A stretch of 22,191 bases of DNA from an uncultured bacterium (lineage in GTDB: Bacteria > Bacteroidota > Ignavibacteria > Kapaibacteriales > UBA4661), in the NCBI GenBank assembly GCA_937899715.1, contig CALCNX010000154.1:1-22191 (forward strand), written 5' to 3'. Position numbers and translations under genes: made by a program. This document shows, in pieces, positions 8,408-16,437 of the stretch. The notes below the pieces were generated by a model, which made no database searches, had not been told where the DNA came from, and saw nothing but the letters and a program-made list of their open reading frames with translations. Within the stretch, counting starts at the first letter, position 1. Each line of letters starts with the position of its first letter.

Positions 8408-10312
8408 ATGAAACACACTTCCATTAGCCGAACTCACGCTGTCGTGCGCTTTGCGGGCGATTCCGGCGACGGGATACAGGTTATCGGTTCGCAATTTGCG
8501 ACGGCTTCCGCACTTGCTAATAACCAAATCCGCACCATGCCTGATTTCCCTTCGGAAATTCGTGCGCCCGAAGGTACTCCCTCCGGCGTAAGCAGCTTCC
8601 AACTGCATTTTGGCACGGGCGAAGTCTATTCTGCGGGCGATATGTGCGATTGTCTGGTGGCAATGAACGCAGCAGCACTTAATGTGTGCCTGAAGGATGT
8701 TCGGCGTGGCGGAACAATTATCGTGAACACCGCAGGTTTCACGGAGAAGTTTTTGCGTCTTGCCGGATACGTCGAGAACCCGCTTGAAACAAGCCTTTTA
8801 CAGTCGTTCAACGTCGTTGCGCTTGATATAACGCGCCTTGCGTCGCTTGCGGTGCGCGAACTCACGCTTTCGACAAAAGAAACTGAGCGGGTGAAAAACT
8901 TTTTTGCGCTGGGGCTGATGTACTGGCTCTTTAGCCGTCCGATGGCGCAGACAGTGGCGTGGATAGAAGAAAAATTTGCCAAAACACCGACTCTTGTTGA
9001 GGCGAATAAACTCGCGCTCACAGCAGGCTGGAACTATGCCGACAGCACAGAAATACTCACCGAACGATACACCGTCGAGCCTGCCGAACTTGCAGGCGGG
9101 CGCTACCGAAGCCTGACGGGAAATGTTGCCGCAGCGTTGGGACTGATTGCCGCAAGTATTCAAGCGCGGTTACCACTCTTTTTTGGCGGATACCCCATAA
9201 CGCCCGCCAGCGACATTCTGCAAACTCTCGTGCAGCACAAGCGCTTCGGTGTGCAAGTATTTCAAGCAGAAGATGAAATTGCTGCTATTGCCGCGTCGCT
9301 GGGCGCGTCATTCGGCGGCAATTTGGCATCAACCGCCACGAGTGGTCCCGGAATGTCGCTCAAAACCGAAGCGCTGGGGCTGGCAGTGATGGCGGAATTA
9401 CCACTTGTGGTTATCAACGTTCAACGTGCCGGACCGAGCACGGGAATGCCGACCAAAACCGAGCAATCCGACCTTTTTCAGGCGCTCTACGGGCGGCATG
9501 GCGAAGCACCGCTTCCTGTCATGGCGGCAGCATCTCCGGCGGATTGCTTTCGGATGAGCTACGAAGCGGCTCGCATAGCGCTGAAATACCGAACGCCCGT
9601 CATTCTCCTCTCCGATGCCACACTTGCAAATGGCTCCGAGCCCTTCAAAATCCCTGCTTCCGAGGAATTAGCGCCCATGCAGGTCAATTTTTCTGACAAT
9701 GCCTCTGATTTTGCACCGTTCCTCCGCGACGAAATTACCTTTGCCCGCGACTGGGCAATTCCCGGAACGAAAGGATTGGAGCACCGTTTGGGAGGTTTGG
9801 AAAAGCAAAACGTGTCGGGTGCGATTAGCCAAGATGCCGCCAATCACGCACAAATGGTTTCGCTCAGGGCAAAGAAAGTTGCCGGTATCGTGCGTGAAAT
9901 TCCGCCTTTGGAAGTCTTTGGCGCTCCGTCGGGCAAAGTGCTGGTGATTGGCTGGGGAAGCACCTTCGGAGCTATTCGTGAGGCTGTCGCGCATTTGCAA
10001 AAAGGGGACATGAGCGTCGCACACATACATTTGCAGCACATTCACCCTTTTGCGGCAAACTTAGGTGAAATTATCAGCAATTTTGAACATATTGTCGTAG
10101 CAGAACTTAATTCAGGTCAATTAGTACACGTTCTTCAAGCAGAGTTTTGCAAAAAAATAGAGCATTATGGAAAAATAAACGGACAATCATTCAAATCAGA
10201 AGATATTGCGGTCTTTGTGCGGGAAATGCTAGCCCGCAGGGATGCCGACATTGCCGCGCAAGCGTCACCAAACCAGAGAATTTCCTTCCCACTCCTACCC
10301 ACACTTTCATAA
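8408..10312 (+). CDS. korA: 2-oxoacid:ferredoxin oxidoreductase, fused gamma-alpha subunit (probably KorA)
   Basis: Larger subunit of a thiamine-diphosphate enzyme interconverting a 2-oxoacid plus CoA and acyl-CoA plus CO2 with ferredoxin. The N-terminal ~190 residues are the gamma domain (G-D-S-G-D-G motif, residues 17-22); the remainder is the alpha domain, starting around G-Y-P-I-T-P at about 261 and including T-S-G-P-G and Q-R-A-G-P-S-T-G motifs. The 634-residue fused form partnered with a ~350-residue beta subunit is the KorAB type known from Bacteroidota and Mycobacterium. 2-oxoglutarate as substrate is the likeliest reading, but pyruvate or branched-chain oxoacids cannot be excluded by eye. 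The beta subunit is not next; a chemoreceptor gene separates them. Confidence 0.92.
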   Translation: MKHTSISRTHAVVRFAGDSGDGIQVIGSQFATASALANNQIRTMPDFPSEIRAPEGTPSGVSSFQLHFGTGEVYSAGDMCDCLVAMNAAALNVCLKDVRRGGTIIVNTAGFTEKFLRLAGYVENPLETSLLQSFNVVALDITRLASLAVRELTLSTKETERVKNFFALGLMYWLFSRPMAQTVAWIEEKFAKTPTLVEANKLALTAGWNYADSTEILTERYTVEPAELAGGRYRSLTGNVAAALGLIAASIQARLPLFFGGYPITPASDILQTLVQHKRFGVQVFQAEDEIAAIAASLGASFGGNLASTATSGPGMSLKTEALGLAVMAELPLVVINVQRAGPSTGMPTKTEQSDLFQALYGRHGEAPLPVMAAASPADCFRMSYEAARIALKYRTPVILLSDATLANGSEPFKIPASEELAPMQVNFSDNASDFAPFLRDEITFARDWAIPGTKGLEHRLGGLEKQNVSGAISQDAANHAQMVSLRAKKVAGIVREIPPLEVFGAPSGKVLVIGWGSTFGAIREAVAHLQKGDMSVAHIHLQHIHPFAANLGEIISNFEHIVVAELNSGQLVHVLQAEFCKKIEHYGKINGQSFKSEDIAVFVREMLARRDADIAAQASPNQRISFPLLPTLS

Positions 10313-10331
10313 CTCTACTACGAAAGTCTCT

Positions 10332-12122
10332 ATGTCATTCCTTCAGACAACAAGCATACTACTTGACAGGTACGTACCGAATACGCTCAAAGCAGAGCCG
10401 GCAGCCTACCGCAAAGCACGGATTATCGCTGCAAGCGCTTTTGTAACGTGCCTGACAGCTATTGGATATGGTGCTCAAAACGTAGTCTTATTTGGTAATC
10501 CGTTATCGGCTGCGGGCTTGGTGCTGGGCGGTCTGCAAGCCTTATTATCTTTTCTGCTTTTGAAAAATGGAAAAATTGTAGCGGCAGCACACAATCTGGC
10601 GTTGGTGTACTTTTGGGTAATCTGTATGTTGGTCGCCATGAGTGGTGGTGCGCACTCGGTACTCGTGGCATGGCTGGCGGTAGCGCCGATTTCCGCAACA
10701 CTTATGGCAGGACGTCGTGTCGGTATTTTCTGGGTTGTGATGACATTGCTGGAAATTGCAGTTTTTAATGGCTTAGATTTATTAGGAATTGCGATACCGC
10801 AAGTCTATGATTCGCAGACGCTTACGCTGGTGAATGTATTTTCCAATCCGTCCTTTGTCGTAGCGCTGTTTCTTTTTGCCGCAATGGCAGAAATGCAGCA
10901 GCGCCATGCGGTGCGTCTAGCAGAGCAAGCCCGCCAAAACGCTGAAGCCGCAGCAGAAAGAATGGAATTGATGAAAATTGAAATTGAGATGCAAAAAATA
11001 CTGGCAGAGCGCACTGGGCAAAAAGTCGCGGAGCAGCATGAATACTTGCGTGTGAGTGTAGAAGAAATGCAATGTGATATTAAGCGTTTTGCCGACGGTG
11101 ACTTGACCATTATGCTCAGCAGCACAAACGACGATGAAATGAGTCGTCTTGCAAGCAGCATCAATGATTCGGTGCGGCAGATTCGCGCTATTGTCGAGAA
11201 TGTCTATGAATCAGCCGGAAGTATTACCGAAGTCAGTACAAACATGAGTGCGGTGACGAGCCATGTAGAACAAGCAATGGTCTCGCAAGCCGACCAAACA
11301 CGATATATTGCCGGAGCAGTCGAAGAAATGAGCGCCACGAGTACGCAGAACAGCAACAACTGTCTCCGCGCAGCCGAGGAAGCCGAATCTGCCCGCAAAG
11401 AAGCAAAGCAAGGCGGAGTAATCGTGCAGGAAACGATTGTCGGTATGAACCAAATCGCCGATGTCGTCCTCCATTCAGCCCAAGATATTGAAGCATTGGG
11501 CAAGTCCGGCGAACAGATTGGCAAAATCACCGACACCATCAAGGAAATTGCCGACCAGACAAACCTCCTTGCGCTGAACGCCGCGATTGAAGCAGCCCGC
11601 GCAGGCGAAGCGGGACGAGGCTTTGGTGTCGTTGCCGATGAAGTCCGCAAACTCGCCGAGCGCACTACCAAAGCAACCAAAGAAATTGCGCTCATGCTCA
11701 CGACAATTCAATCGGAAACCGACAAAGCTGTTCAAGCAATGCACGAAGGAAGAGCAAGTGTGGAAGGTGGAAAGGAAGCCGCCGCGCGAGCCGCAACAGC
11801 GCTGACGAATATCATCAAGCGCACGACAGCCGTTGCTGACCTGATTACGCAAATAGCTGCGGCAAGCGAGCAGCAAGCACAAACGAGTATGAATCTTGCC
11901 CAAAATGTCGAAACGATAGCCTCTGCAACAGCCCAAACCGTTTCTGATATGCAAGCAATGACCGAGTGTTCGCACTATCTCGCCACAGCCAATACGCGCC
12001 TACACTCGTCTGTCGGGCGGTTTATCTTGGCTGAACGTCCGAATGGGCAAACTACTCTTCATCAGACGCATCCTCTCATCGCCCGTAAGCACCTTCCGGA
12101 GCGGTCTGTAGCTTTTTCTTGA
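10332..12122 (+). CDS. Membrane chemoreceptor (methyl-accepting chemotaxis protein) with six-helix sensor region
   Basis: Predicted to signal to CheA/CheW. Residues ~25-195 contain about six hydrophobic helices with short loops and no large periplasmic ligand domain, so the signal is probably sensed in or at the membrane or in the cytoplasm. A coiled coil and HAMP-like segment follow (~200-290), then the long MCP signalling domain. The highly conserved hairpin tip, including E-I-A-D-Q-T-N-L-L-A-L-N-A-A and R-G-F-G-V-V-A-D-E-V, lies at about 405-440 of 596. No C-terminal CheR/CheB tether pentapeptide is seen. The ATG at 10332 (weak GAAAG upstream) is chosen over 10242, which would overlap korA by 71 bases. 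It sits between korA and korB with 19-base gaps on each side, an unusual position. Confidence 0.93.
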   Translation: MSFLQTTSILLDRYVPNTLKAEPAAYRKARIIAASAFVTCLTAIGYGAQNVVLFGNPLSAAGLVLGGLQALLSFLLLKNGKIVAAAHNLALVYFWVICMLVAMSGGAHSVLVAWLAVAPISATLMAGRRVGIFWVVMTLLEIAVFNGLDLLGIAIPQVYDSQTLTLVNVFSNPSFVVALFLFAAMAEMQQRHAVRLAEQARQNAEAAAERMELMKIEIEMQKILAERTGQKVAEQHEYLRVSVEEMQCDIKRFADGDLTIMLSSTNDDEMSRLASSINDSVRQIRAIVENVYESAGSITEVSTNMSAVTSHVEQAMVSQADQTRYIAGAVEEMSATSTQNSNNCLRAAEEAESARKEAKQGGVIVQETIVGMNQIADVVLHSAQDIEALGKSGEQIGKITDTIKEIADQTNLLALNAAIEAARAGEAGRGFGVVADEVRKLAERTTKATKEIALMLTTIQSETDKAVQAMHEGRASVEGGKEAAARAATALTNIIKRTTAVADLITQIAAASEQQAQTSMNLAQNVETIASATAQTVSDMQAMTECSHYLATANTRLHSSVGRFILAERPNGQTTLHQTHPLIARKHLPERSVAFS

Positions 12123-12141
12123 CAATTATTTTTCCGTCATT

Positions 12142-13212
12142 ATGTCAACACTTATCGAATCCGTTACCTCCGGCACAGCGCATGAATGTGCGTTTTCCGT
12201 CAAAGACCTGAAGCCTGCGGGCGACGTGCGATGGTGCGCCGGCTGCGGCAATTATTCTGTATTGTCGCAGGTGCAGAAGTTGCTTCCCGAACTCGGTGTT
12301 CCACGCGAGAACATCGCCTTTATTTCGGGAATCGGCTGCTCAAGCCGCTTCCCATATTACATGAACACCTACGGATTTCATACCATTCACGGGCGGGCGG
12401 CGGCTGTGGCTTCGGGGCTAAAGGTAGCGAGACCGGAATTGTCAGTTTGGGTCATCACGGGCGATGGCGATGCGCTCAGTATTGGCGGGAACCACACGAT
12501 TCACCTTTTGCGGCGGAATATTGACGTGAATGTGCTGCTTTTCAACAATCAAATTTACGGATTGACCAAAGGGCAGTATTCGCCGACCTCGCAGCATGGG
12601 CAGATAACCAAGTCGTCGCCATCGGGAACCCCAGGCTACCCGTTTGACCCTGTGTCGCTTGCGTTGGGTGCTGGTGGTTCGTTTGTCGCACGGGCGCTTG
12701 ACCGTGATTTGAAACATCTTGGCATGATGCTTCGTCGTGCTGCTGAACACAAAGGCACGTCCTTTCTGGAAATCTACCAAAACTGCATTGTCTTCAACGA
12801 CGGTGCATTTGAGAATTTCACCGATAAAGCAACCAAACCTGAGCACACCTTATTTCTGGAACATGGCAAACCACTTATCTTTGGTGCAAACAACGAAAAA
12901 GCAATCCGGCTGGACGGCTTGGAACCGCGTATTATCTCGCTGGAAAGCGGTGAATACTCACTTGACGATGCACTTGTCTATGACGAAACCAATCCCAATT
13001 TGGCATTTATCGTCGCCGGAATGAGCAGGAATCCTGATTTGCCGCGCCCTGTGGGTGTTTTTCTTGCCCTAAATCGTCCTTGTTTTGAGGAAGAACTCGC
13101 CGCACAGGTGCAAGCGGATATTCAAAAGCATAGCGCGGGCAAGCCTTTTCAGGCAAGTCTGGAAAATCTGTTTGCGTCGGATGATGAATGGCTCGTTGCC
13201 GTCGAATCATAA
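12142..13212 (+). CDS. korB: 2-oxoacid:ferredoxin oxidoreductase, beta subunit (probably KorB)
   Basis: Thiamine-diphosphate and iron-sulfur subunit partnering KorA. Cysteines C32 and C35 (W-C-A-G-C-G), C66 (G-I-G-C-S-S-R) and C215 (Q-N-C-I-V-F) match the four expected ligands of one [4Fe-4S] cluster. The diphosphate/Mg-binding motif begins G-D-G-D at 107-110 and ends near N-N at 135-136. At 356 residues it has the usual size and no extra ferredoxin domain, so it depends on an external ferredoxin. No Shine–Dalgarno precedes the ATG. The gap to the chemoreceptor stop is 19 bases. The TCA-cycle or reductive direction cannot be told from sequence. Confidence 0.93.
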   Translation: MSTLIESVTSGTAHECAFSVKDLKPAGDVRWCAGCGNYSVLSQVQKLLPELGVPRENIAFISGIGCSSRFPYYMNTYGFHTIHGRAAAVASGLKVARPELSVWVITGDGDALSIGGNHTIHLLRRNIDVNVLLFNNQIYGLTKGQYSPTSQHGQITKSSPSGTPGYPFDPVSLALGAGGSFVARALDRDLKHLGMMLRRAAEHKGTSFLEIYQNCIVFNDGAFENFTDKATKPEHTLFLEHGKPLIFGANNEKAIRLDGLEPRIISLESGEYSLDDALVYDETNPNLAFIVAGMSRNPDLPRPVGVFLALNRPCFEEELAAQVQADIQKHSAGKPFQASLENLFASDDEWLVAVES

Positions 13213-13251
13213 GCTATTGCGTATTTCTCCGAATAAATCTACTGACCAACT

Positions 13252-13995
13252 ATGTTATACGCCGCATTTATACTGGGCTTTGCAGGAAGTTTTCATTGCA
13301 TCGCAATGTGCGCCCCCATCACGCTTGCGTTCTCAGCGCAGAGCATGGCGCAGGGACGTTATCTTGTCAGTAGGCTCATGTACAACGTGGGGCGGATACT
13401 CACCTACACCACATTGGGATTGGCACTGGGGGCATCGAAAGATGTACTGGGCGCGATGCTGTTCGATATTCACCGATTCCAAGAGGCGCTTTCAATCACG
13501 ATTGGCGTTGGGATGTTGGCAGTTGTTCTTGCACCAAATCGCTTTCGTGCAAAAATTATTGCCCTGCCTCTTTTGGCACGAGCATTGGGGCGTTTACGCG
13601 GGCGGATTGGCGGCGTGATGCGCTCTTCGCGCCTCGGCGGGCAATTTGTGCTGGGGCTACTGAACGGCTTGTTGCCATGCGGTTTCGTGTACATGGGGCT
13701 TGCAATGGCGGCAGTGGCGGGCAGCACACAAGACGCAGCAGCAACAATGTTCTTTTTTGGGCTTGGTACATTTCCCGCTATGCTCGGCGTGGCAGTCTTT
13801 GCGCGGCTTGTGGGAGCGCCAGTGCGCTTTGGAAGCGCAATGCGGCGTTTTGTGCCGATAGGGGCTTCGCTTGTGGCGGTGCTGTTCATTTTGCGCGGAC
13901 TGTCGCTGGGGATTCCGTATATTAGCCCGAAACTGACGGCACAACCTGCTGGTATTGAGCAAGGATGTCATGTACCCAAATCACTTTTTCCTTAA
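13252..13995 (+). CDS. TauE/SafE-family (UreH_2-like) membrane protein, possible cbb3/copper maturation factor
   Basis: A 247-residue protein with about six hydrophobic helices. The first helix carries H15-C16-x-x-M-C20 and a later one L-L-P-C-G-F-V-Y, both typical of the UreH_2/DsbD-like transporter branch. Automated names often read 'sulfite exporter', but such genes are recurrently found beside ccoGHIS in Proteobacteria and Bacteroidota. Cys/Met/His in the first helix would suit metal or thiol chemistry. Its placement here, downstream of korB but on the same strand as the cco genes, fits a role in oxidase maturation, which is an inference. The start is 39 bases after korB, with no clear Shine–Dalgarno. 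Confidence 0.85.
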   Translation: MLYAAFILGFAGSFHCIAMCAPITLAFSAQSMAQGRYLVSRLMYNVGRILTYTTLGLALGASKDVLGAMLFDIHRFQEALSITIGVGMLAVVLAPNRFRAKIIALPLLARALGRLRGRIGGVMRSSRLGGQFVLGLLNGLLPCGFVYMGLAMAAVAGSTQDAAATMFFFGLGTFPAMLGVAVFARLVGAPVRFGSAMRRFVPIGASLVAVLFILRGLSLGIPYISPKLTAQPAGIEQGCHVPKSLFP

Positions 13996-14003
13996 TAATT
14001 TCT

Positions 14004-14918
14004 ATGCCCAATTCAGTGTTTCAAGCCTTATCACAAGATAAAATTGACACCTTCCGTAAGACATTTACACAACTTTCAAAAGAGCTTTTTACTGATACAA
14101 ACAAGCAGAAATTAAGACACCCAGGTGAGTATGGTGCTTATAGAGAAAGAGCTTGCGTCGACTTTTTGACTATGTACTTGCCTTCGTATCTACAGATTGG
14201 AAATGGTTTTCTAATGAACAAGAATGAATCTGTTTCGACTCAATGCGATCTAGTAATATATGATCCTCAATATACACCCTTAGTTGAAGACAATGCAAAA
14301 AGACGATTTTTTCCTGTTGAAACGGTTGTTGGCGTTGGCGAAGTAAAATCAACACTGTCAAAGTCCAAATTTTATGACGCTCTTATTAAACTTGCGCATA
14401 TCAAGCAGCTTAGAAAAATTGACACCCAAGGTATAATGAGACGTGCAAACCCAATATTGTTTGAAGAGCATGGTCATCATTACGACCAAATGATGACTTT
14501 TCTTATCTGCGAGAAATTAGACTTTGACTTAAAACATATTACTTCAGAGGTTGCAAAATATTATGATAAAGAAACCATTCCCATAGAATATCGTCATAAT
14601 ATGGTATTAAGTATTGAAGATGGGGTTCTGTGTTACAAGAACCAGTTAATAAGTCATGATGTTGCTTGGATGTATCCTTGGACGCGGAATAAACGAATGG
14701 GAAATCGCTTCGTTTCACCTGGCGAGAATAATCGAAATCATTTTGGTATTTTTACTTCATACTTATTCACAATATGTGCCAAATCCACCATATATTTTCC
14801 GGCAATTCAAGACTATGATACACCTCCATCTATGGGGAAATATGAGGATGAAATAGGATATGAGGAATTGGCTCAACGAGTTGAACAAACGCTCCAAGCA
14901 GCAAACAAGGAAGCATAA
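14004..14918 (+). CDS. DUF6602-type protein, PD-(D/E)XK nuclease-like
   Basis: A 304-residue soluble protein. The N-terminal half shows E-Y-G-A-Y-R-E-R, then S-T-Q-C-D-L-V-I-Y-D, then F-P-V-E-T-V and G-E-V-K-S. This E...D...E-x-K layout resembles the PD-(D/E)XK nuclease core and the DUF6602 family as I recognise it. No catalytic activity is shown, and no methyltransferase or other restriction partner is adjacent. Base composition differs sharply from its neighbours: about 27-35% G+C in two lines counted by hand against about 63% in the preceding gene. That suggests recent horizontal acquisition. The ATG at 14004, eight bases after the previous stop, is chosen; an upstream start at 13965 would overlap that gene. 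Confidence 0.75.
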   Translation: MPNSVFQALSQDKIDTFRKTFTQLSKELFTDTNKQKLRHPGEYGAYRERACVDFLTMYLPSYLQIGNGFLMNKNESVSTQCDLVIYDPQYTPLVEDNAKRRFFPVETVVGVGEVKSTLSKSKFYDALIKLAHIKQLRKIDTQGIMRRANPILFEEHGHHYDQMMTFLICEKLDFDLKHITSEVAKYYDKETIPIEYRHNMVLSIEDGVLCYKNQLISHDVAWMYPWTRNKRMGNRFVSPGENNRNHFGIFTSYLFTICAKSTIYFPAIQDYDTPPSMGKYEDEIGYEELAQRVEQTLQAANKEA

Positions 14919-14987
14919 AGATTTTTGATAAATCTAAAGCAACTCCATTTTCATAGCCATTGTTAAAATTGTATTTGATTTCAAGCA

Positions 14988-15023
14988 AAAGCCGCATCAA
15001 AACGCCAGTTATGATGCGGCTTT
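14988..15023 (+). terminator. Rho-independent-type terminator after the DUF6602 gene
   Basis: Bases 14988-14999 (AAAGCCGCATCA) pair perfectly with 15012-15023 around a 12-base loop. T residues lie in the 3' arm and A residues in the 5' arm, so it could work on both strands. It lies 70 bases after the DUF6602 stop and marks the end of the long + strand run. The same stem sequence recurs at 16386-16423. Confidence 0.8.
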
Positions 15024-15161
15024 CGTGCATTTCTACGTTGAGAAGAAAATTTATTTTCATCCCTTGTGTGATTTTTTGCTTTTTCTGCGAATCATAATGC
15101 AGAAACGATTTTTGCTACCGCTTGCTAATGCTGAGACTGCTTGCTCAAACAACCGCAAACC

Positions 15162-15671
15162 ATGAATCTACCGACGCTGGAAGAGAAGTTTACTGCGCTT
15201 GTGCGCGAAAACAAAAAGCTCATTTACAAGGCGTGTCATTCTTATACCACCAACAAGGATGACTTCAAGGATTTGGAGCAGGAAATTATTGTGCAGCTTT
15301 GGAGAGCGTTTCCGCGCTACAATCCGGCGTATAAGCTCTCGACGTGGATGTACAAAATTGCGCTCAATACTGCTATTTCTTTTTATCGCAAAGAGAAGCA
15401 GAGACCGCCTCACAACACGCTTGATGGGCAAATGCTTGAAATTATTGCCGACCCCGTAAGCGATGAGGACACGGAATTGGAGAGCAACATTCAAGCGCTT
15501 CACACTTTCATTCAGCAGTTAGGCGAGATGAACAGAGCGCTCATGCTGCTCTACTTGGACGGTAACAGCTATAAGGAAATTGCCGATATTCTCGGCATTT
15601 CGGAAAGCAACGTCGCTACGAAAATCTCACGCATCAAACTCATTCTGAAAAAACAATTTTCCAACCTTTAA
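15162..15671 (+). CDS. ECF-type RNA polymerase sigma factor
   Basis: A 169-residue sigma-70 family protein with only regions 2 and 4. Region 2 includes L-E-Q-E-I-I-V-Q-L-W and the downstream Y-K-L-S-T-W-M-Y-K-I-A promoter-melting segment. Region 4 has the helix-turn-helix Y-K-E-I-A-D-I-L-G-I-S-E-S-N-V. It would direct polymerase to a regulon that cannot be read from here. The ATG at 15162 is preferred over the TTG at 15141. A CATAAT at 15093-15098 resembles a -10 box, but no matching -35 was found. The next gene starts 13 bases after its stop and is probably its membrane-bound partner. Confidence 0.92.
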   Translation: MNLPTLEEKFTALVRENKKLIYKACHSYTTNKDDFKDLEQEIIVQLWRAFPRYNPAYKLSTWMYKIALNTAISFYRKEKQRPPHNTLDGQMLEIIADPVSDEDTELESNIQALHTFIQQLGEMNRALMLLYLDGNSYKEIADILGISESNVATKISRIKLILKKQFSNL

Positions 15672-15684
15672 CCCTCGTACTACC

Positions 15685-16371
15685 ATGGAACTCGAAGAAT
15701 TCAAAACCCTCTGGAGCCACTACGACAAAAAACTCGACCGTGCGCTCCGTTTTAACGCCGAAATGATGCGCTCCCTCACGCTTGGCAAGGTACAGTCGGC
15801 ATTGAAACGCCTTGTGGTCTATCGCTCGGCGGAAGCCTTTGTTGCTTTTACTTTCACTGTATTGCTAGCAATGTTTATTGAAGGAAATATCAGCGAGTGG
15901 GCGCTTGCGGCTTCCGGTCTGATATTGTTTGCTTTTACCGTCGTCGGTTTGGCGGGGAATATCCAGCAAATTGTGTTTCTGAGCCGATTAGATTACGATG
16001 CGCCGATTATTATACTTCAAAAGCAGCTTCTCCATATTCGTTCTCACGCCCTGCTTCATGCACGGATAGCAGCTCTGTTGTTTCCGTTGTACATGGCATA
16101 TCTTACTGTGGGATTTAAGGTATTATGGGATGTGAATATCGTGGAGACAAGAGATAGTGCGTGGTTGGCAACGCAAGCCGCAATCAGCCTTGTTTTTCTG
16201 GCTGCGGTCGTGTGGCTGTGGCGGACGGTGACGCACGAGAATATGCACATTGCGTGGGTGCGAGCCGCAATTCGGCAGATTGGCGGAGAATCACTTGCTT
16301 CGGCGCTGGCGCTCTTAGGAGAAATTGAGAAATTTGAGCGTGAAGACGAGGTACTTGCGCAAGAGGCATAA
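15685..16371 (+). CDS. Four-helix membrane protein, probable anti-sigma or partner of the ECF sigma factor
   Basis: A 228-residue protein beginning M-E-L-E-E-F-K-T-L-W with a charged amphipathic N-terminus (~1-50), then about four hydrophobic helices (roughly 52-70, 75-95, 130-150 and 160-180) and a charged C-terminal tail. Proteins with this opening are recurrently found directly after ECF sigma genes in Bacteroidota. Sequestering the sigma factor through the cytoplasmic N-terminus is therefore likely, although no zinc-binding anti-sigma motif is present. The 13-base gap indicates co-expression. The function is inferred from position and topology. Confidence 0.7.
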   Translation: MELEEFKTLWSHYDKKLDRALRFNAEMMRSLTLGKVQSALKRLVVYRSAEAFVAFTFTVLLAMFIEGNISEWALAASGLILFAFTVVGLAGNIQQIVFLSRLDYDAPIIILQKQLLHIRSHALLHARIAALLFPLYMAYLTVGFKVLWDVNIVETRDSAWLATQAAISLVFLAAVVWLWRTVTHENMHIAWVRAAIRQIGGESLASALALLGEIEKFEREDEVLAQEA

Positions 16372-16385
16372 GCAAAATTCAAACA

Positions 16386-16423
16386 AAAAGCCGCATCACA
16401 ACACCAGGTGTGATGCGGCTTTT
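16386..16423. terminator. Bidirectional terminator between convergent genes
   Basis: Bases 16386-16400 pair perfectly with 16409-16423 (15 base pairs, 8-base loop). An A-run on one side and a T-run on the other let it serve both the + strand membrane-protein gene (stop at 16371) and the - strand DUF1501 gene (stop at 16438). The inner 12 bases of the stem are identical to the terminator at 14988-15023. Confidence 0.88.
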
Positions 16424-16437
16424 GCTGTTTTGCCGTT

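Noticed and set aside
10242..10331. Upstream start of the chemoreceptor giving 30 more residues
   Set aside because: It would overlap korA by 71 bases, and the extra residues are not membrane or receptor-like. The ATG at 10332 leaves a normal gap.
13965..14003. Upstream start for the DUF6602 gene
   Set aside because: It would overlap the end of the TauE/SafE-like gene; the ATG at 14004 begins right after that stop and gives a natural N-terminus.
14830..15060. - strand open frame of 76 codons after the DUF6602 gene
   Set aside because: It runs through the terminator hairpin at 14988-15023 and into the DUF6602 coding end, with no domain or ribosome site.
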